This document shows, in pieces, positions 25,101-37,756 of a stretch of DNA of 64,000 nt. Source of the DNA: Aurelia coerulea (Eukaryota; Cnidaria; Scyphozoa; Semaeostomeae; Ulmaridae); the NCBI GenBank assembly GCA_039566865.1, contig CM076954.1:7944001-8008000 (forward strand), in the 5' to 3' direction. Positions within the stretch are counted from its first letter, which is position 1; each line of letters starts with the position of its first letter. Both the position numbers and the translations under genes were made by a program. The notes below the pieces were generated by a model, which saw only the letters and a list, made by a program, of their open reading frames with translations, did no database searches and had not been told where the DNA came from.

Positions 25101-28100
25101 AGTTTTTTCTTTAGTCTCGTTTTAGCTTTTTTGCATAAACAAACATCGATTAATAAATTGTCTATTTTCTCAAAGAAAACAAAATGTAAACACAAAATCT
25201 GTGGATTAACGTAACTAAATAGCAACATTTTATATTATAAAAAGTATTGCATGCATCGTTCTTTAAAACTTTAGTTCTACCAGTAACTTCTTTTATAGAA
25301 CTATATTAGTGCTGCAGCAACTATTCTTGGAAACGTTACTATAGAAATTAGTTTTTTGTTAAGTCCCATTTTAGCATTACTGCATAAAGAAACATCGATT
25401 AATTAAATGTGTATTTTCTCAAAGACAGCAAAATATCAACACAAAAACTGTGGATTAATGTACTTTAGTAGCTACAATTTATATTAGAAAGAGTATTGCA
25501 CTCATCGTACTTTAAAACTTTAGTTCGGCCAGTAACTGCTTTAAGAGCACTCTATTAGTGCTGCAGCAACCCTACTTGGAAACATTACTATAGACATTAG
25601 TTTTCTCTTTAGTCTCATTTTAGCTTTACTGCATAAACAAACATTGATTAATTAAATATTTACTTTCTCAAAGAAAACAAAATGTAAACACAAAATCTGT
25701 GGATATACGTAACTAAGTAGCAACAATTTATATTATAAAAAGTATTGCATTCATCGTTCTTTAAAACTTTAGTTCTACCAGTAACTTCTTTTATTGCACT
25801 ATATTTTTGGTGCAGCAACTATTCTTGGAAACATTACTATAGCCATTAGTTTTTTCTTTAGTCTCGTTTTAGCTTTACTGCATAAACAAACATTGATTAA
25901 TTAAATGTTTACTTTCTCAATGAAAACAAAATGTAAACACAAAATCTGGTGATTTACGTAACTAAGTAGCAACAATTTATATTATAAAATGTATTGCATT
26001 TATCGTTCTTTAAAACTTTAGTTCTACCAGTAACTTCTTTTATAGCACTATATTTTTGGTGCAGCAACTATTCTTGAAAACATTACTATAGCCATTCGTT
26101 TTTTCTTTAGTCTCATTTTAGCTTTACTGCATAAACAAACATTGATTAATTAAATGTTTACTTTCTCAATGAAAACAAAATGTAAACACAAAATCTGTGG
26201 ATTTACGTAACTAAGTAGCAACAATTTATATTATAAAATGTATTGCATTCATCGTTCTTTAAAACTTTAGTTCTACCAGTAACTTCTTTTATAGCACTAT
26301 ATTTTTGGTGCAGCAACAATTCTTGGAAACGTTACTATAGACATTAGTTGTTTGTTAAGTCCCAATTTAGCATTACTGCATAAAAAGCATCGATTAATTA
26401 AATGTGTATTTTCTGAAACAAAACTTAATATCAACACAAAAACTGTGGTATAATGCACTTTAATAGCTACAATTTATATTAGATAGAGTATTGCACTTAT
26501 CGTTCTTTAGAACTTTGGCTCGGCCAGTAACTTCTTTAAGAGCACTCTATTAGTGCTGCAGCAACCCTTCTTGGAAACATTACTATAGACATTAGTTTTT
26601 TCTTTAGCCTCATTTTAGCTTTACTACATAAACAAACATCGATTAATTAAATGTTTACTTTCTCAAAGAAAACAAAATGTAAACACAAAATTTGTGGATT
26701 AACGTAACTAAGTAGCAACAATTTATATTATAAAAAGTATTGCATTCATCGTTCTTTAAAACTTTAGTTCTACCAGTAACTTCTTTTATAGAGCTATATT
26801 AGTGCTGCTGCAACTATTCTTGGAAACGTTACTATAGACATTAGTTTTTGTTAAGTCTCATTTTAGCATTACTGCATAGAGAAACATCGATTAATTAAGT
26901 GTGTATTTTCTGAAAGAAAGCTAAATATCAACACAAAAACTGTGGATTAATGTACTTTAGTAGCTACAATTCATATTAGATAGAGTATTGTACTCATTGT
27001 TCTTTAAAATTTTAGTTCTGCCAGTAGCTATTTTAAGAGCACTCTATTAGTGCTGCAACAACCCTTCTTGGAAACATTACTATAGACATTACTTTTTTCT
27101 TTTGTCTCATTTTAGCTTTACTGCATAAACAAACATCGATTAATTAAATGTTTATTTTTTCAAAGAAAACAAAATATAAACACAAAAAGTATGGATTAAC
27201 GTAACTTAGTAGCTACAATTCATATTATAAAGAGTATTGCAAGTTCGGCTAGTAACTTCTTTAAGAGCACTCTATTAGTGCTGCAGCAATCCTTCTTGGA
27301 AACATTACTATAGACATTATTTTTTGTTAAGTCTCATTTTAGCATTACTGCATAAAGAAACATCGACTAATTAAATGTGTATTTTCTGAAAGAGAACTAA
27401 ATATCAACACAAAAACTGTGGATTAATGTACTTTAGTAGCTACAATTTATTTTAGAAAGAGTATTGCACTCATCGTTCTTTAAAATTTTAGTTCTGCCAG
27501 TAGCTATTTTAAGAGGACTCTATTAGTGCTGCAACAACCCTTCTTGGAAACATTACTATAGACATTAGTTTTTTCTTTAGTCTCATTTTAGCTTTACTGC
27601 ATAAACAAACATCGATTAATTAAATGTTTATTTTTTCAAAGAAAACAAAATATAAACACAAAAAGTATGGATTAACGTAACTTAGTAGCTACAATTCATA
27701 TTATAAAGAGTATTGCACTCATCGTTCTTTAAAATTTTAGTTCGGCTAGTAACTTCTTTAAGAGCACTCTATTAGTGCTGCAGCAATCCTTCTTGGAAAC
27801 ATTACTATAGACATTATTTTTTGTTAAGTCTCATTTTAGCATTACTGCATAAAGAAACATCGACTAATTAAATGTGTATTTTCTGAAAGAGAACTAAATA
27901 TCAACACAAAAAAAGTGGATGAACGCAACTTAGTAGCAACAACTTATATTACAAAAAGTATTGCATTCATCGTTCTTTAAAACTTTAGTTCTGCCAGTAA
28001 TTTCATTTAAAGCAGTAAATTAGTGCTGCAGCAACCATTGTTGGAAACATTACTATAGCCATTAGTTTTTTCTTTAGTCTCGTTTTAGCTTTTTTGCATA

Positions 28101-30059
28101 AACAAACATCGATTAATAAATTGTCTATTTTCTCAAAGAAAACAAAATGTAAACACAAAATCTGTGGATTAACGTAACTAAGTAGCAACAATTTATATTA
28201 TAAAAAGTATTGCACTCATCGATCTTTAAAACTTTAGTTCTACCAGTAACTTCTTTTATAGAACTATATTAGTGCTGCAGCAACTATTCTTGGAAACGTT
28301 ACTATAGACATAAGTTTTTTGTTAAGTCCCATTTTAGCATTACTGCATAAAGAAATGTCGATTAATTAAATGTGTATTTTCTCAAAAAAAACAAAATATC
28401 AACACAAAAACTGTGGATTAATGTACTTTAGTAGCTACAATTTATATTAGAAAGAGTATTATACTCATCGTACTTTAAAACTTTAGTTCGGCCAGTAATT
28501 TCTTTAACAGCACTTTATTAGTGCTGTAGCAACCCTTCTTGGAAACATTACTATAGACATTAGTTTTTTTTTCGTCTCATTTTAGCTTTACTGCATAAAC
28601 AAACATCGATTAATTAAATGTTTACTTTCTCAAAGAAAACAAAATGTAAACACAAAATCTGTGGATTAACGTAACTAAATAGCAAAAATTTATATTATTA
28701 AAAGTATTGAATGCATCGTTCTTTAAAACTTTAGTTCTACCAGTAACTTCTTTTATAGAACTATATTAGTGCTGCAGCAACTATTCTTGGAAACGTTACT
28801 ATAGAAATTAGTTTTTTGTTAAGTCCCATTTTAGCATTACTGCATAAAGAAACATTGATTAATTAAATGTGTATTTTCTCAAAGACAGCAAAATATCAAC
28901 ACAAAAACTGTGGATTAATGTACTTTAGTAGCTACAATTTATATTAGAAAGAGTATTGCATTCATCGTTCTTTAAAACTTTAGTTCTACCAGTAACTTCT
29001 TTAAGAGCACTCTATTAGTGCTGCAGCAACCCTACTTGGAAACATTACTATAGACATTAGTTTTTTCTTTAGTCTCATTTTAGCTTTACTGCATAAACAA
29101 ACATTGATTAATTAAATGTTTACTTTCTCAAAGAAAACAAAATGTAAACACAAAATTTGTGGATATACGTAACTAAGTAGCAACAATTTATATTATAAAA
29201 AGTATTGCATTCATCGTTCTTTAAAACTTTAGTTCTACCAGTAACTTCTTTTATAGCACTATATTTTTGGTGCAGCAACTATTCTTGGAAACATTACTAT
29301 AGCCATTAGTTTTTTCTTTAGTCTCGTTTTAGCTTTTTGCATAAACAAACATCGATTAATAAATTGTCTATTTTCTCAAAGAAAACAAAATGTAAACACA
29401 AAATCTGTGGATTAACGTAACTAAATAGCAAAAATTTATATTATAAAAAGTATTGAATGCATCGTTCTTGAAAACTTTAGTTCTACCAGTAACTTCTTTT
29501 ATAGAACTATATTAGTGCTGCAGCAACTATTCTTGGAAACGTTACTATAGAAATTAGTTTTTTGTTAAGTCCCATTTTAGCATTACTTCATAAAGAAACA
29601 TCGATTAATTAAATGTGTATTTTCTCAAAGACAGCAAAATATCAACACAAAAACTGTTGATTAATGTAACTTAGTAGCTAAAATTCATATTGTAAAGAGT
29701 ATTGCACTCATCGTTCTTTAAAACTTTAGTTCGGCAAGAAACTTCTTTATGAGCACTCTATTAGTGCTGCAACAACCCTTCTTGGAAACATTACTATAGA
29801 CATCAGGATTTTCATTAGTCTCATTTTAGCTCTACTTCATGAACAAATATCGATTAATTAAATGTTTACTTTCTCAAAGAAAACAAAATGTAAACGCAAA
29901 ATCTGTGGATTAACGTAACTAAGTAGCAACAATTTATATTACAAAAAGTATTGCATACATCGTTCTTTAAAACTTTAGTTCGGCCAGTAACTTCTTAAAA
30001 GCACTATATTAGTGCTGCAGAAACCGTTCTTGGAATCATTACTATAGACATTAGTTTTT

Positions 30060-33000
30060 TCTTTAGTCTCATTTTAGCTTTACTGCATAAATAAACATCG
30101 ATTAATTAAATGTTTATTTTTTCAAAGAAAACAAAATATCAACTCAAAAACTGTGGATTAATGTAATTTAGTAGCTACAATTTATATTATAAAGAGCATT
30201 GCACTCATCGTCCTTTAAAACTTTAGTTCTGCCAGTAACTTCTTTAACAGCACTGTATTAGTGCTGCAGCAACCCTTCTTGGAAACATTACTATAGACAT
30301 TAGTATTTTACTAAGTCCCATTTTAGCTTTACTGCATAAACAAACATCGATTAATTAAATGTTTATTTTCTCAATGAAATCAAAATATAAACACAAAAAG
30401 TGTGGATTAACGTACTTTTGTAGCAAAAATTTACATTATAAAGAGCACTGTACTCATCGGACTTTAAAACTCTAGTTCTAGTTCTTCCAGTAACTTCTTT
30501 AAAAACACTATATTAGGGCTGCAGAAACCGTTTTTGGAATCATTATTATAGCCATTAGCTTTTTCTTTAGTCTTATTTTAGCTTTTTTGCATAGGAAAAC
30601 ATCGATTAATAAAATGTTTATTTTCTCAAAGAAAACAAAATATTATCACAAAAAGTGTGGATTAACGTAACTTAGTAGCTAAAATTTATATAATAAAAAG
30701 TATTGCACTCATTGTTCTTTAAAACTTTAGTTCTACCAGTAATTTCTTTTATAGCACTATATTAGTGCTGCAGCAACCATTCTTCGAAACATTACTATAG
30801 ACATTAGTTTTTACTAAGTCCAATTTTAGCTTTACTGCATAAACAAACATCGATTAATTAAATGTATATTTTCTCAAAGAAAACAAAATATAAACACAAA
30901 AAGTGTGGATTAACGTAACTTAGTAGCTAAAATTCATATTGTAAAGAGTATTGCACTCATCGTTCTTTAAAACTTTAGTTCGGCCAGAAACTTCTTTAAG
31001 AGCACTCTATTAGTGCTGCAACAACCCTTCTTGGAAACATTACTATAGACATTAGGATTTTCTTTAGTCTCATTTTAGCTTTACTTCATGAACAAATATC
31101 GATTAATTAAATGTTTACTTTCTCAAAGAAAACAAAATGTAAACGCAAAATCTGTGGATTAACGTAACTAAGTAGCAACAATTTATATTACAAAAAGTAT
31201 TGCATACATCGTTCTTTAAAACTTTAGTTCGGCCAGTAACTTCTTAAAAGCACTCTATTAGTGCTGCAACAACCCTTCTTGGAAACATTACTATAGACAT
31301 TAGGATTTTCTTTAGTCTCATTTTAGCTTTACTTCATGAACAAATATCGATTAATTAAATGTTTATTTTCTCAAAGAAAACAAAATATAATCACAAAAAG
31401 TGTGTATGAACGCAACTTAGTAGCAACAATTTATATTACAAGAAGTATTGCATTCATCGTTCTTTAAAACTTTAGCTCTTCCAGTAATTTCCTTTAAAGC
31501 AGTATATTAGTGCTACAGCAACCATTGTTGGAAACATTACTATAGCCATTAGTTTTTTCTTTAGTCTCGTTTTAGCTTTGTTGCATAGGCAAAAATCGAT
31601 TGATAAAATGTATCTTTTCTCAAAGAAAACAAAATATAATCACAAAAAGTGTGGATTAACGTACTTTTGTAGCTACAATTTATATTATAAAGAGCGTTGC
31701 ACTCATCGTCCTTTAAAACTTTAGTTCTGCCAGTAACTTCCTTAACAACACTCTATTAGTGCTGCAGCAACCCTTCTTCGAAACATTACTACAGACATTA
31801 GTTTTTTCTTTAGTCTCATTTTAGATTTACTGCATAAACAAACATCGATTAATTAAATGATTACTTTCTCAAAGAAAACAAAATGTAATTACAAAATCTG
31901 TAGATTAACGTAACTAAGTAGCAACAATTAATATTATATATTATAAAAAGTATTGCATTCATCGCTCTTTAAAACTTTAGTTCTACCAGTAGCTTCTTTT
32001 ATAGCCCTATCTTATTGCTGCAGTAACCATTCTTAGAAACATTACTATAGAGATTAGTTTTTCTTTTAGTCTCGTTTTAGCTTTTTTGCATAAGCAAATA
32101 TCGATTAATAAAATGTTTATTTTCTCAAAAAAAAAACAAAATATCAAAAAAAAAAGTGTGGATTAAGGTAACTTAGTAGCAACAATTTATTTTAGAAAGA
32201 GAATTGCACTCATCGTTCTTTAAAACTTTAGTTCGGCCCGGTAATTTCTTTAACAGCACTTTATTAGTGCTGTAGCAACCCTTCTTGGAAAGTTTTCTAT
32301 AGACATTAGTTTCTTCTTTAGTCTCATTTTAGCTTTACTGCATAGGCAAAAATCGATTAATAAAATGTTTATTTTCTCAAAGAAAACAAAATATAATCAC
32401 AAAAAGTGTTGATGAACGCAACTTAGTAGCAACAATTTATATTACAAAAAGTATTGCATTCATCGTTCTTTAAAACTTTAGTTCTGCCAGTAATTTCATT
32501 TAAAGCAGTAAATTAGTGCTGCAGCAACCATTGTTGGAAACATTACTATAGCCATTAGTATTTTCTTTAGTCTCGTTTTAGCTTTTTTGCATAAACAAAC
32601 ATCGATCAATAAATTGTCTATTTTCTCAAAGAAAACAAAATGTAAACACAAAATCTGTGGATTAACGTAACTAAGTAGCAACAATTTATATTATAAAAAG
32701 TATTGCACTCATCGATCTTTAAAACTTTAGTTCTACCAGTAACTTCTTTTATAGAACTATATTAGTGCTGCAGCAACTATTCTTGGAAACGTTACTATAG
32801 ACATAAGTTTTTTGTTAAGTCCCATTTTAGCATTACTGCATAAAGAAATGTCGAATAATTAAATGTGTATTTTCTCAAAGAAAACAAAATATAATCACAA
32901 AAAGTGTGGATTAATGTACTTTAGTAGCTACAATTTATATTAGAAAGAGTATTGCACTCATCGTACTTTAAAACTTTAGTTCGGCCTGTAATTTCTTTAA

Positions 33001-35793
33001 CAGCACTTTATTAGTGCTGTAGCAACCCTTCTTGGAAACATTACTATAGACATTAGTTTTTTTTCGTCTCATTTTAGCTTTACTGCATAAACAAACATCG
33101 ATTAATTAAATGTTTACTTTCTCAAAGAAAACAAAATGTAAACACAAAATCTGTGGATTAACGTAACTAAATAGCAAAAATTTATATTATAAAAAGTATT
33201 GAATGCATCGTTCTTTAAAACTTTAGTTCTACCAGTAACTTCTTTTATAGAACTATATTAGTGCTGCAGCAACTATTCTTGGAAACGTTACTATAGAAAT
33301 TAGTTTTTTGTTAAGTCCCATTTTAGCATTACTGCATAAATAAACATCGATTAATTAAATGTTTATTTTTTCAAAGAAAACAAAATATCAACTCAAAAAC
33401 TGTGGATTAATGTACTTTAGTAGCTACAATTTATATTATAAAGAGCATTAGACTCATCGTCCTTTAAAACTTTAGTTCTGCCAGTAACTTCTTTAACAGC
33501 ACTGTATTAGTGCTGCAGCAACCCTTCTTGGAAACATTACTATAGACATTAGTTTTTTGTTAAGTCCCATTTTAGCTTTACTGCATAAACAAACATCGAT
33601 TAATTAAATGCTTATTTTCTCAATGAAATCAAAATATAAACACAAAAAGTGTGGATTAACGTACTTTTGTAGCAAAAATTTACATTATAAAGAGCACTGT
33701 ACTCATCGGACTTTAAAACTCTAGTTCTTCCAGTAACTTCTTTAAAAACACTATATTAGGGCTGCAGAAACCGTTTTTGGAATCATTATTATAGCCATTA
33801 GCTTTTTCTTTAGTCTTATTTTAGCTTTTTTGCATAGGAAAACATCGATTAATAAAATGTTTATTTTCTCAAAGAAAACAAAATATTATCACAAAAAGTG
33901 TGGATTAACGTAACTTAGTAGCTAAAATTTATATAATAAAAAGTATTTCACTCATTGTTCTTTAAAACTTTAGTTCTACCAGTAATTTCTTTTATAGCAC
34001 TATATTAGTGCTGCAGCAACCATTCTTAGAAACATTACTATAGAGATTAGTTTTTCTTTTAGTCTCGTTTTAGCTTTTCTGCATAAGCAAATATCGATTA
34101 ATAAAATGTTTATATTCTCAAAAAAAAAACAAAATATCAAAACAAAAAGTGTGGATTAACGTACTTTTGTAGCTAAAATTTATATTATAAAGAGTATTGC
34201 ACTCATCGGCCTTTAAAACTCTAGTTCTGCCAGTAACTTCTTTAAAAGCACTGTATTAGTGCTGCAGAAACCATTCTTCGAAACATTACTATAGACATTA
34301 GTATTTTACTAAGTCCCATTTTAGCTTTACTGCATCAACAAACATCGATTAATTAAATGTTTATTTTCTCAATGAAATCAAAATATAAACACAAAAAGTG
34401 TGGATTAACGTACTTTTGTAGCAAAAATTTACATTATAAAGAGCACTGCACTCATCGGACTTTAAAACTCTAGTTCTGCCAGTAACTTCTTTAAAAACAC
34501 TATATTATGGCTGCAGAAACCGTTTTTCGAATCATTACTATAGCCATTAGCTTTTTCTTTAGTCTTATTTTAGCTTTTTTGCATAGGAAAACATCGATTA
34601 ATAAAATGTCTATTTTCTCAAAGAAAACAAAATATTATCACAAAAAGTGTGGATTAACGTAACTTAGTAGCTAAAATTCATATAATAAAAAGTATTGCAC
34701 TCATTGTTCTTTAAAACTTTAGTTCTACCAGTAATTTCTTTTATAGCACTATATTAGTGCTGCAGCAACCATTCTTCGAAACATTACTATAGACATTAGT
34801 TTTTACTAAGTCCAATTTTAGCTTTACTGCATAAACAAACATCGATTAATTAAATGTATATTTTCTCAAAGAAAACAAAATATAAACACAAAAAGTGTGG
34901 ATTAACGTAACTTAGTAGCTAAAATTCATATTGTAAAGAGTATTGCACTCATCGTTCTTTAAAACTTTAGTTCGGCCAGAAACTTCTTTAAGAGCACTCT
35001 ATTAGTGCTGCAACAACCCTTCTTGGAAACATTACTATAGACATTAGGATTTTCTTTAGTCTCATTTTAGCTTTACTTCATGAACAAATATCGATTAATT
35101 AAATGTTTATTTTCTCAAAGAAAACAAAATGTAAACGCAAAATCTGTGGATTAACGTAACTAAGTAGCAACAATTTATATTACAAAAAGTATTGCATACA
35201 TCGTTCTTTAAAACTTTAGTTCGGCCAGTAACTTCTTAAAAGCACTCTATTAGTGCTGCAACAACCCTTCTTGGAAACATTACTATAGACATTAGGATTT
35301 TCTTTAGTCTCATTTTAGCTTTACTTCATGAACAAATATCGATTAATTAAATGTTTATTTTCTCAAAGAAAACAAAATATAATCACAAAAAGTGTGTATG
35401 AACGCAACTTAGTAGCAACAATTTATATTACAAGAAGTATTGCATTCATCGTTCTTTAAAACTTTAGCTCTTCCAGTAATTTCCTTTAAAGCAGTATATT
35501 AGTGCTACAGCAACCATTGTTGGAAACATTACTATAGCCATTAGTTTTTTCTTTAGTCTCGTTTTAGCTTTGTTGCATAGGCAAAAATCGATTGATAAAA
35601 TGTATCTTTCCTCAAAGAAAACAAAATATAATCACAAAAAGTGTGGATTAACGTACTTTTGTAGCTACAATTTATATTATAAAGAGCGTTGCACTCATCG
35701 TCCTTTAAAACTTTAGTTCTGCCAGTAACTTCTTTAACAGCACTCTATTAGTGCTGCAGCAACCCTTCTTCGAAACATTACTACAGACATTAG
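30060..35793. repeat. Multi-monomer satellite block, copies 3 and 4
   Basis: Copies of the block first seen at 250-3590. Copy 3 has CAACTC at 30140 and ATTAGG at 31051; copy 4 has them at 33389 and 35043. Copy 4 keeps three monomers that copy 3 lacks in this interval, but it is cut short on its right. Near 35793 it jumps directly into an ATTAGTATTTTC-type monomer like that at about 32560. The CAACTC markers are 3249 bp apart. Confidence 0.7.
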
Positions 35794-36347
35794 TATTTTC
35801 TTTAGTCTCGTTTTAGCTTTTTTGCATAAACAAACATCGATCAATAAATTGTCTATTTTCTCAAAGAAAACAAAATGTAAACACAAAATCTGTGGATTAA
35901 CGTAACTAAGTAGCAACAATTTATATTATAAAAAGTATTGCACTCATCGATCTTTAAAACTTTAGTTCTACCAGTAACTTCTTTTATAGAACTATATTAG
36001 TGCTGCAGCAACTATTCTTGGAAACGTTACTATAGACATAAGTTTTTTGTTAAGTCCCATTTTAGCATTACTGCATAAACAAACATCGATTAATTAAATG
36101 TTTACTTTCTCAAAGAAAACAAAATGTAAACACAAAATCTGTGGATTAACGTAACTAAATAGCAAAAATTTATATTATAAAAAGTATTGAATGCATCGTT
36201 CTTTAAAACTTTAGTTCTACCAGTAACTTCTTTTATAGAACTATATTAGTGCTGCAGCAACTATTCTTGGAAACGTTACTATAGAAATTAGTTTTTTGTT
36301 AAGTCCCATTTTAGCATTACTGCATAAAGAAACATTGATTAATTAAA

Positions 36348-36535
36348 AACTTGGTACTGTAGTATAAACTGAATAAAAGGTACTAGGAGAAAAACGGACG
36401 CAAAAAACAGACAGATTTTTCAGCACACTGAGGCCTTTCAAACTTACGTTATCATCAGAATGTGACTAACTGTAGAGCTAGAGCGTTTTTACGATTTATA
36501 AACTAAATAGAGGATTACCGACAGGAAATATAAGA
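36348..36535 (-). other. PLE 3' untranslated region
   Basis: 188 bp downstream of the PLE stop codon on the minus strand, up to the satellite junction. It contains a T-rich stretch and a hammerhead-like core (see the next feature). There is no poly(A) tail at the junction, so the 3' boundary is set only by where satellite homology begins. Confidence 0.7.
36436..36458 (-). ncRNA. Hammerhead-ribozyme-like core in PLE 3' region (tentative)
   Basis: On the minus strand CTGATGA is followed by 12 nt and then GAAA, the two conserved boxes of a hammerhead ribozyme. Between them AAC and GTT can pair around a GTAA loop, but the base pair next to the core would be U-U. I could not build a convincing stem III or stem I. 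PLEs are known to carry hammerhead motifs, which is why it is listed. It may be a decayed ribozyme or chance. Confidence 0.3.
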
Positions 36536-37735
36536 TTATTGGTTCATTATAGCGTGTCCTCTGTTGAAAAGTTTGCTTTCGTATTCTAAGAGTGATTTAT
36601 TGTCCTTAAGTTTCACAAATGCGTAAATTTTGAAGAAAGGTTCTTTAAGGTTTTTATTAGATTTTCCGCAGTTATGTACATGTTTTGGAAAATTGCAAGA
36701 AGACACTCCGTTTCTTGATTCAGATATGTGATTGTTCATTCTTTGACGTAAATTCGTTGTTTGGCCGATGTAGTTCATTTGACCATCACATAAATTACAC
36801 GAGAGAAAATATATGATGTTTTTGCTATTGCAGGTAATTTCTGATTTGATATCCCATGTGGTTCCATTTGCAGTTTTGAAATTCTTCACTGGCTGTAGAT
36901 ATAAACGGCATAATTTGCATTGTGCTTTATTGCATAATTTAATTCCGGGTTCTTGTCTCACAAATGGGATGGATGTAAATTTCGCATTCGTTAGAATCGA
37001 AGTAAGGTTTGGAGGTTGCTTTAAGGCGAGGATTGGTGTTGTATTGTTAAATTTTCTCTTTGTGTCCGGGTCTTGAATGCCTTTGAAAAGGTTCGAAATG
37101 GTCTTGATAACATGGCTATGATTTAAACTTGGGTAAAATGTCGTGACAAGTGGTATAATATCTCTTGTTTTATTCGGTGCAGGACCTTGTAATTTTGCTT
37201 TGTGGAATGCTTGATCAATTAAGGAGTTGGGATAGTTGCAATTCAAAAGCCAGTTTTTTAATTCCTGTAAACGAAATTTAACTCTCTCTTCATCTGTAAC
37301 GAAAACTATAATTCTTTTTGCTAGATTATATGGTATAGTATCTTTAATGTGTCTTGGATGTGCACTTTGGAAATTAAGATAATCATGTGGATTTGTGTCT
37401 TTGTAAAAAATGTCTGTTGTGATTAGTGATCCATTTGAGAGGATAACTTCTACATCAAGGAAATTTAGCGATTCTGTATGTTTTGAAAATTTCCCCTCCT
37501 CCATTGTAAACGTGATAGCAGGGTGGAGTTCGTTCAAGGCTGTTTTAAAGAGGTCCGCGTTTATATTTACAGGTAAGATTATAAAACCATCATCTATGTA
37601 CCGGAGGTAGTTATTTTGTATGTACGAACATGAATTTTCGTCGAAGTATTTTCTTAAGATCTTTGGAAAAAGGATGGCTTCCTCGAGGTAGCCCATAGTT
37701 AAACATGCATACGGTGGTGCAAACTTTGTTCCCAT
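36536..37735 (-). CDS. Penelope-like RT (C-terminal part) with GIY-YIG endonuclease
   Basis: A 399-codon open frame encoding the distal half of a PLE polyprotein. Residues 1-10 (MGTKFAPPYA) are the RT block just before the catalytic motif. The catalytic YIDD is at 46-49 within RYIDDGF. NFLDVEV (91-97) is the next palm block. A thumb block with SAHPRHIK and IPYNLAKRI lies at 124-142. A linker follows, with a cysteine cluster at C268, C273 and C276. The endonuclease has IIY at 307-309, YIG at 322-324, R332 and H336 in the LRQRMNNH helix, C347/H352/H354/C356, and a glutamate pair at 384/386. In the family the RT copies element RNA and the GIY-YIG domain nicks target DNA. The Met start is an internal family residue, not a true start; N-terminal RT motifs are missing, so the protein cannot be active. 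The frame has no internal stops, so insertion is fairly recent. Confidence 0.93.
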   Translation of the reverse strand: MGTKFAPPYACLTMGYLEEAILFPKILRKYFDENSCSYIQNNYLRYIDDGFIILPVNINADLFKTALNELHPAITFTMEEGKFSKHTESLNFLDVEVILSNGSLITTDIFYKDTNPHDYLNFQSAHPRHIKDTIPYNLAKRIIVFVTDEERVKFRLQELKNWLLNCNYPNSLIDQAFHKAKLQGPAPNKTRDIIPLVTTFYPSLNHSHVIKTISNLFKGIQDPDTKRKFNNTTPILALKQPPNLTSILTNAKFTSIPFVRQEPGIKLCNKAQCKLCRLYLQPVKNFKTANGTTWDIKSEITCNSKNIIYFLSCNLCDGQMNYIGQTTNLRQRMNNHISESRNGVSSCNFPKHVHNCGKSNKNLKEPFFKIYAFVKLKDNKSLLEYESKLFNRGHAIMNQ

Positions 37736-37756
37736 GGATTAATTTTCGAATCTTAA

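Larger units (their letters stand above)
14254..36347. repeat. 249 bp satellite array, segment 2
   Basis: Continuous satellite from TGTGGATTAACG after copy B to GATTAATTAAA before the Penelope-like element. It contains several nested higher-order repeats. Occasional indels break the period: 21 bp lost at about 27241, a 6 bp CTAGTT duplication near 30480, and an extra ATATTAT near 31935. No gene is present. The recurrent minus-strand frames of 60-70 codons are the same monomer stretch read repeatedly. Confidence 0.97.
36348..37756 (-). mobile_element. Penelope-like retroelement, 5'-truncated
   Basis: A non-satellite insertion of about 1.4 kb on the minus strand. It holds the C-terminal part of a Penelope-like element (PLE) protein and about 190 bp of 3' sequence. 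The 5' end is lost inside the RT domain. An in-frame stop lies two codons before the first Met, and the satellite resumes within 22 bp. Compared with an uninterrupted monomer (for example near 22.9 kb), about 43 bp of satellite are missing at the site. A direct repeat ATGGATTAAT occurs at 37734-37743 and 37756-37765 with 12 bp between, and GATTAAT also lies at the other flank (36338). Such truncation is usual for target-primed insertion of PLEs. Confidence 0.92.

Noticed and set aside
36813..37610. Plus-strand frames at 36813 and 37410
   Set aside because: They are antisense shadows of the Penelope-like coding frame.
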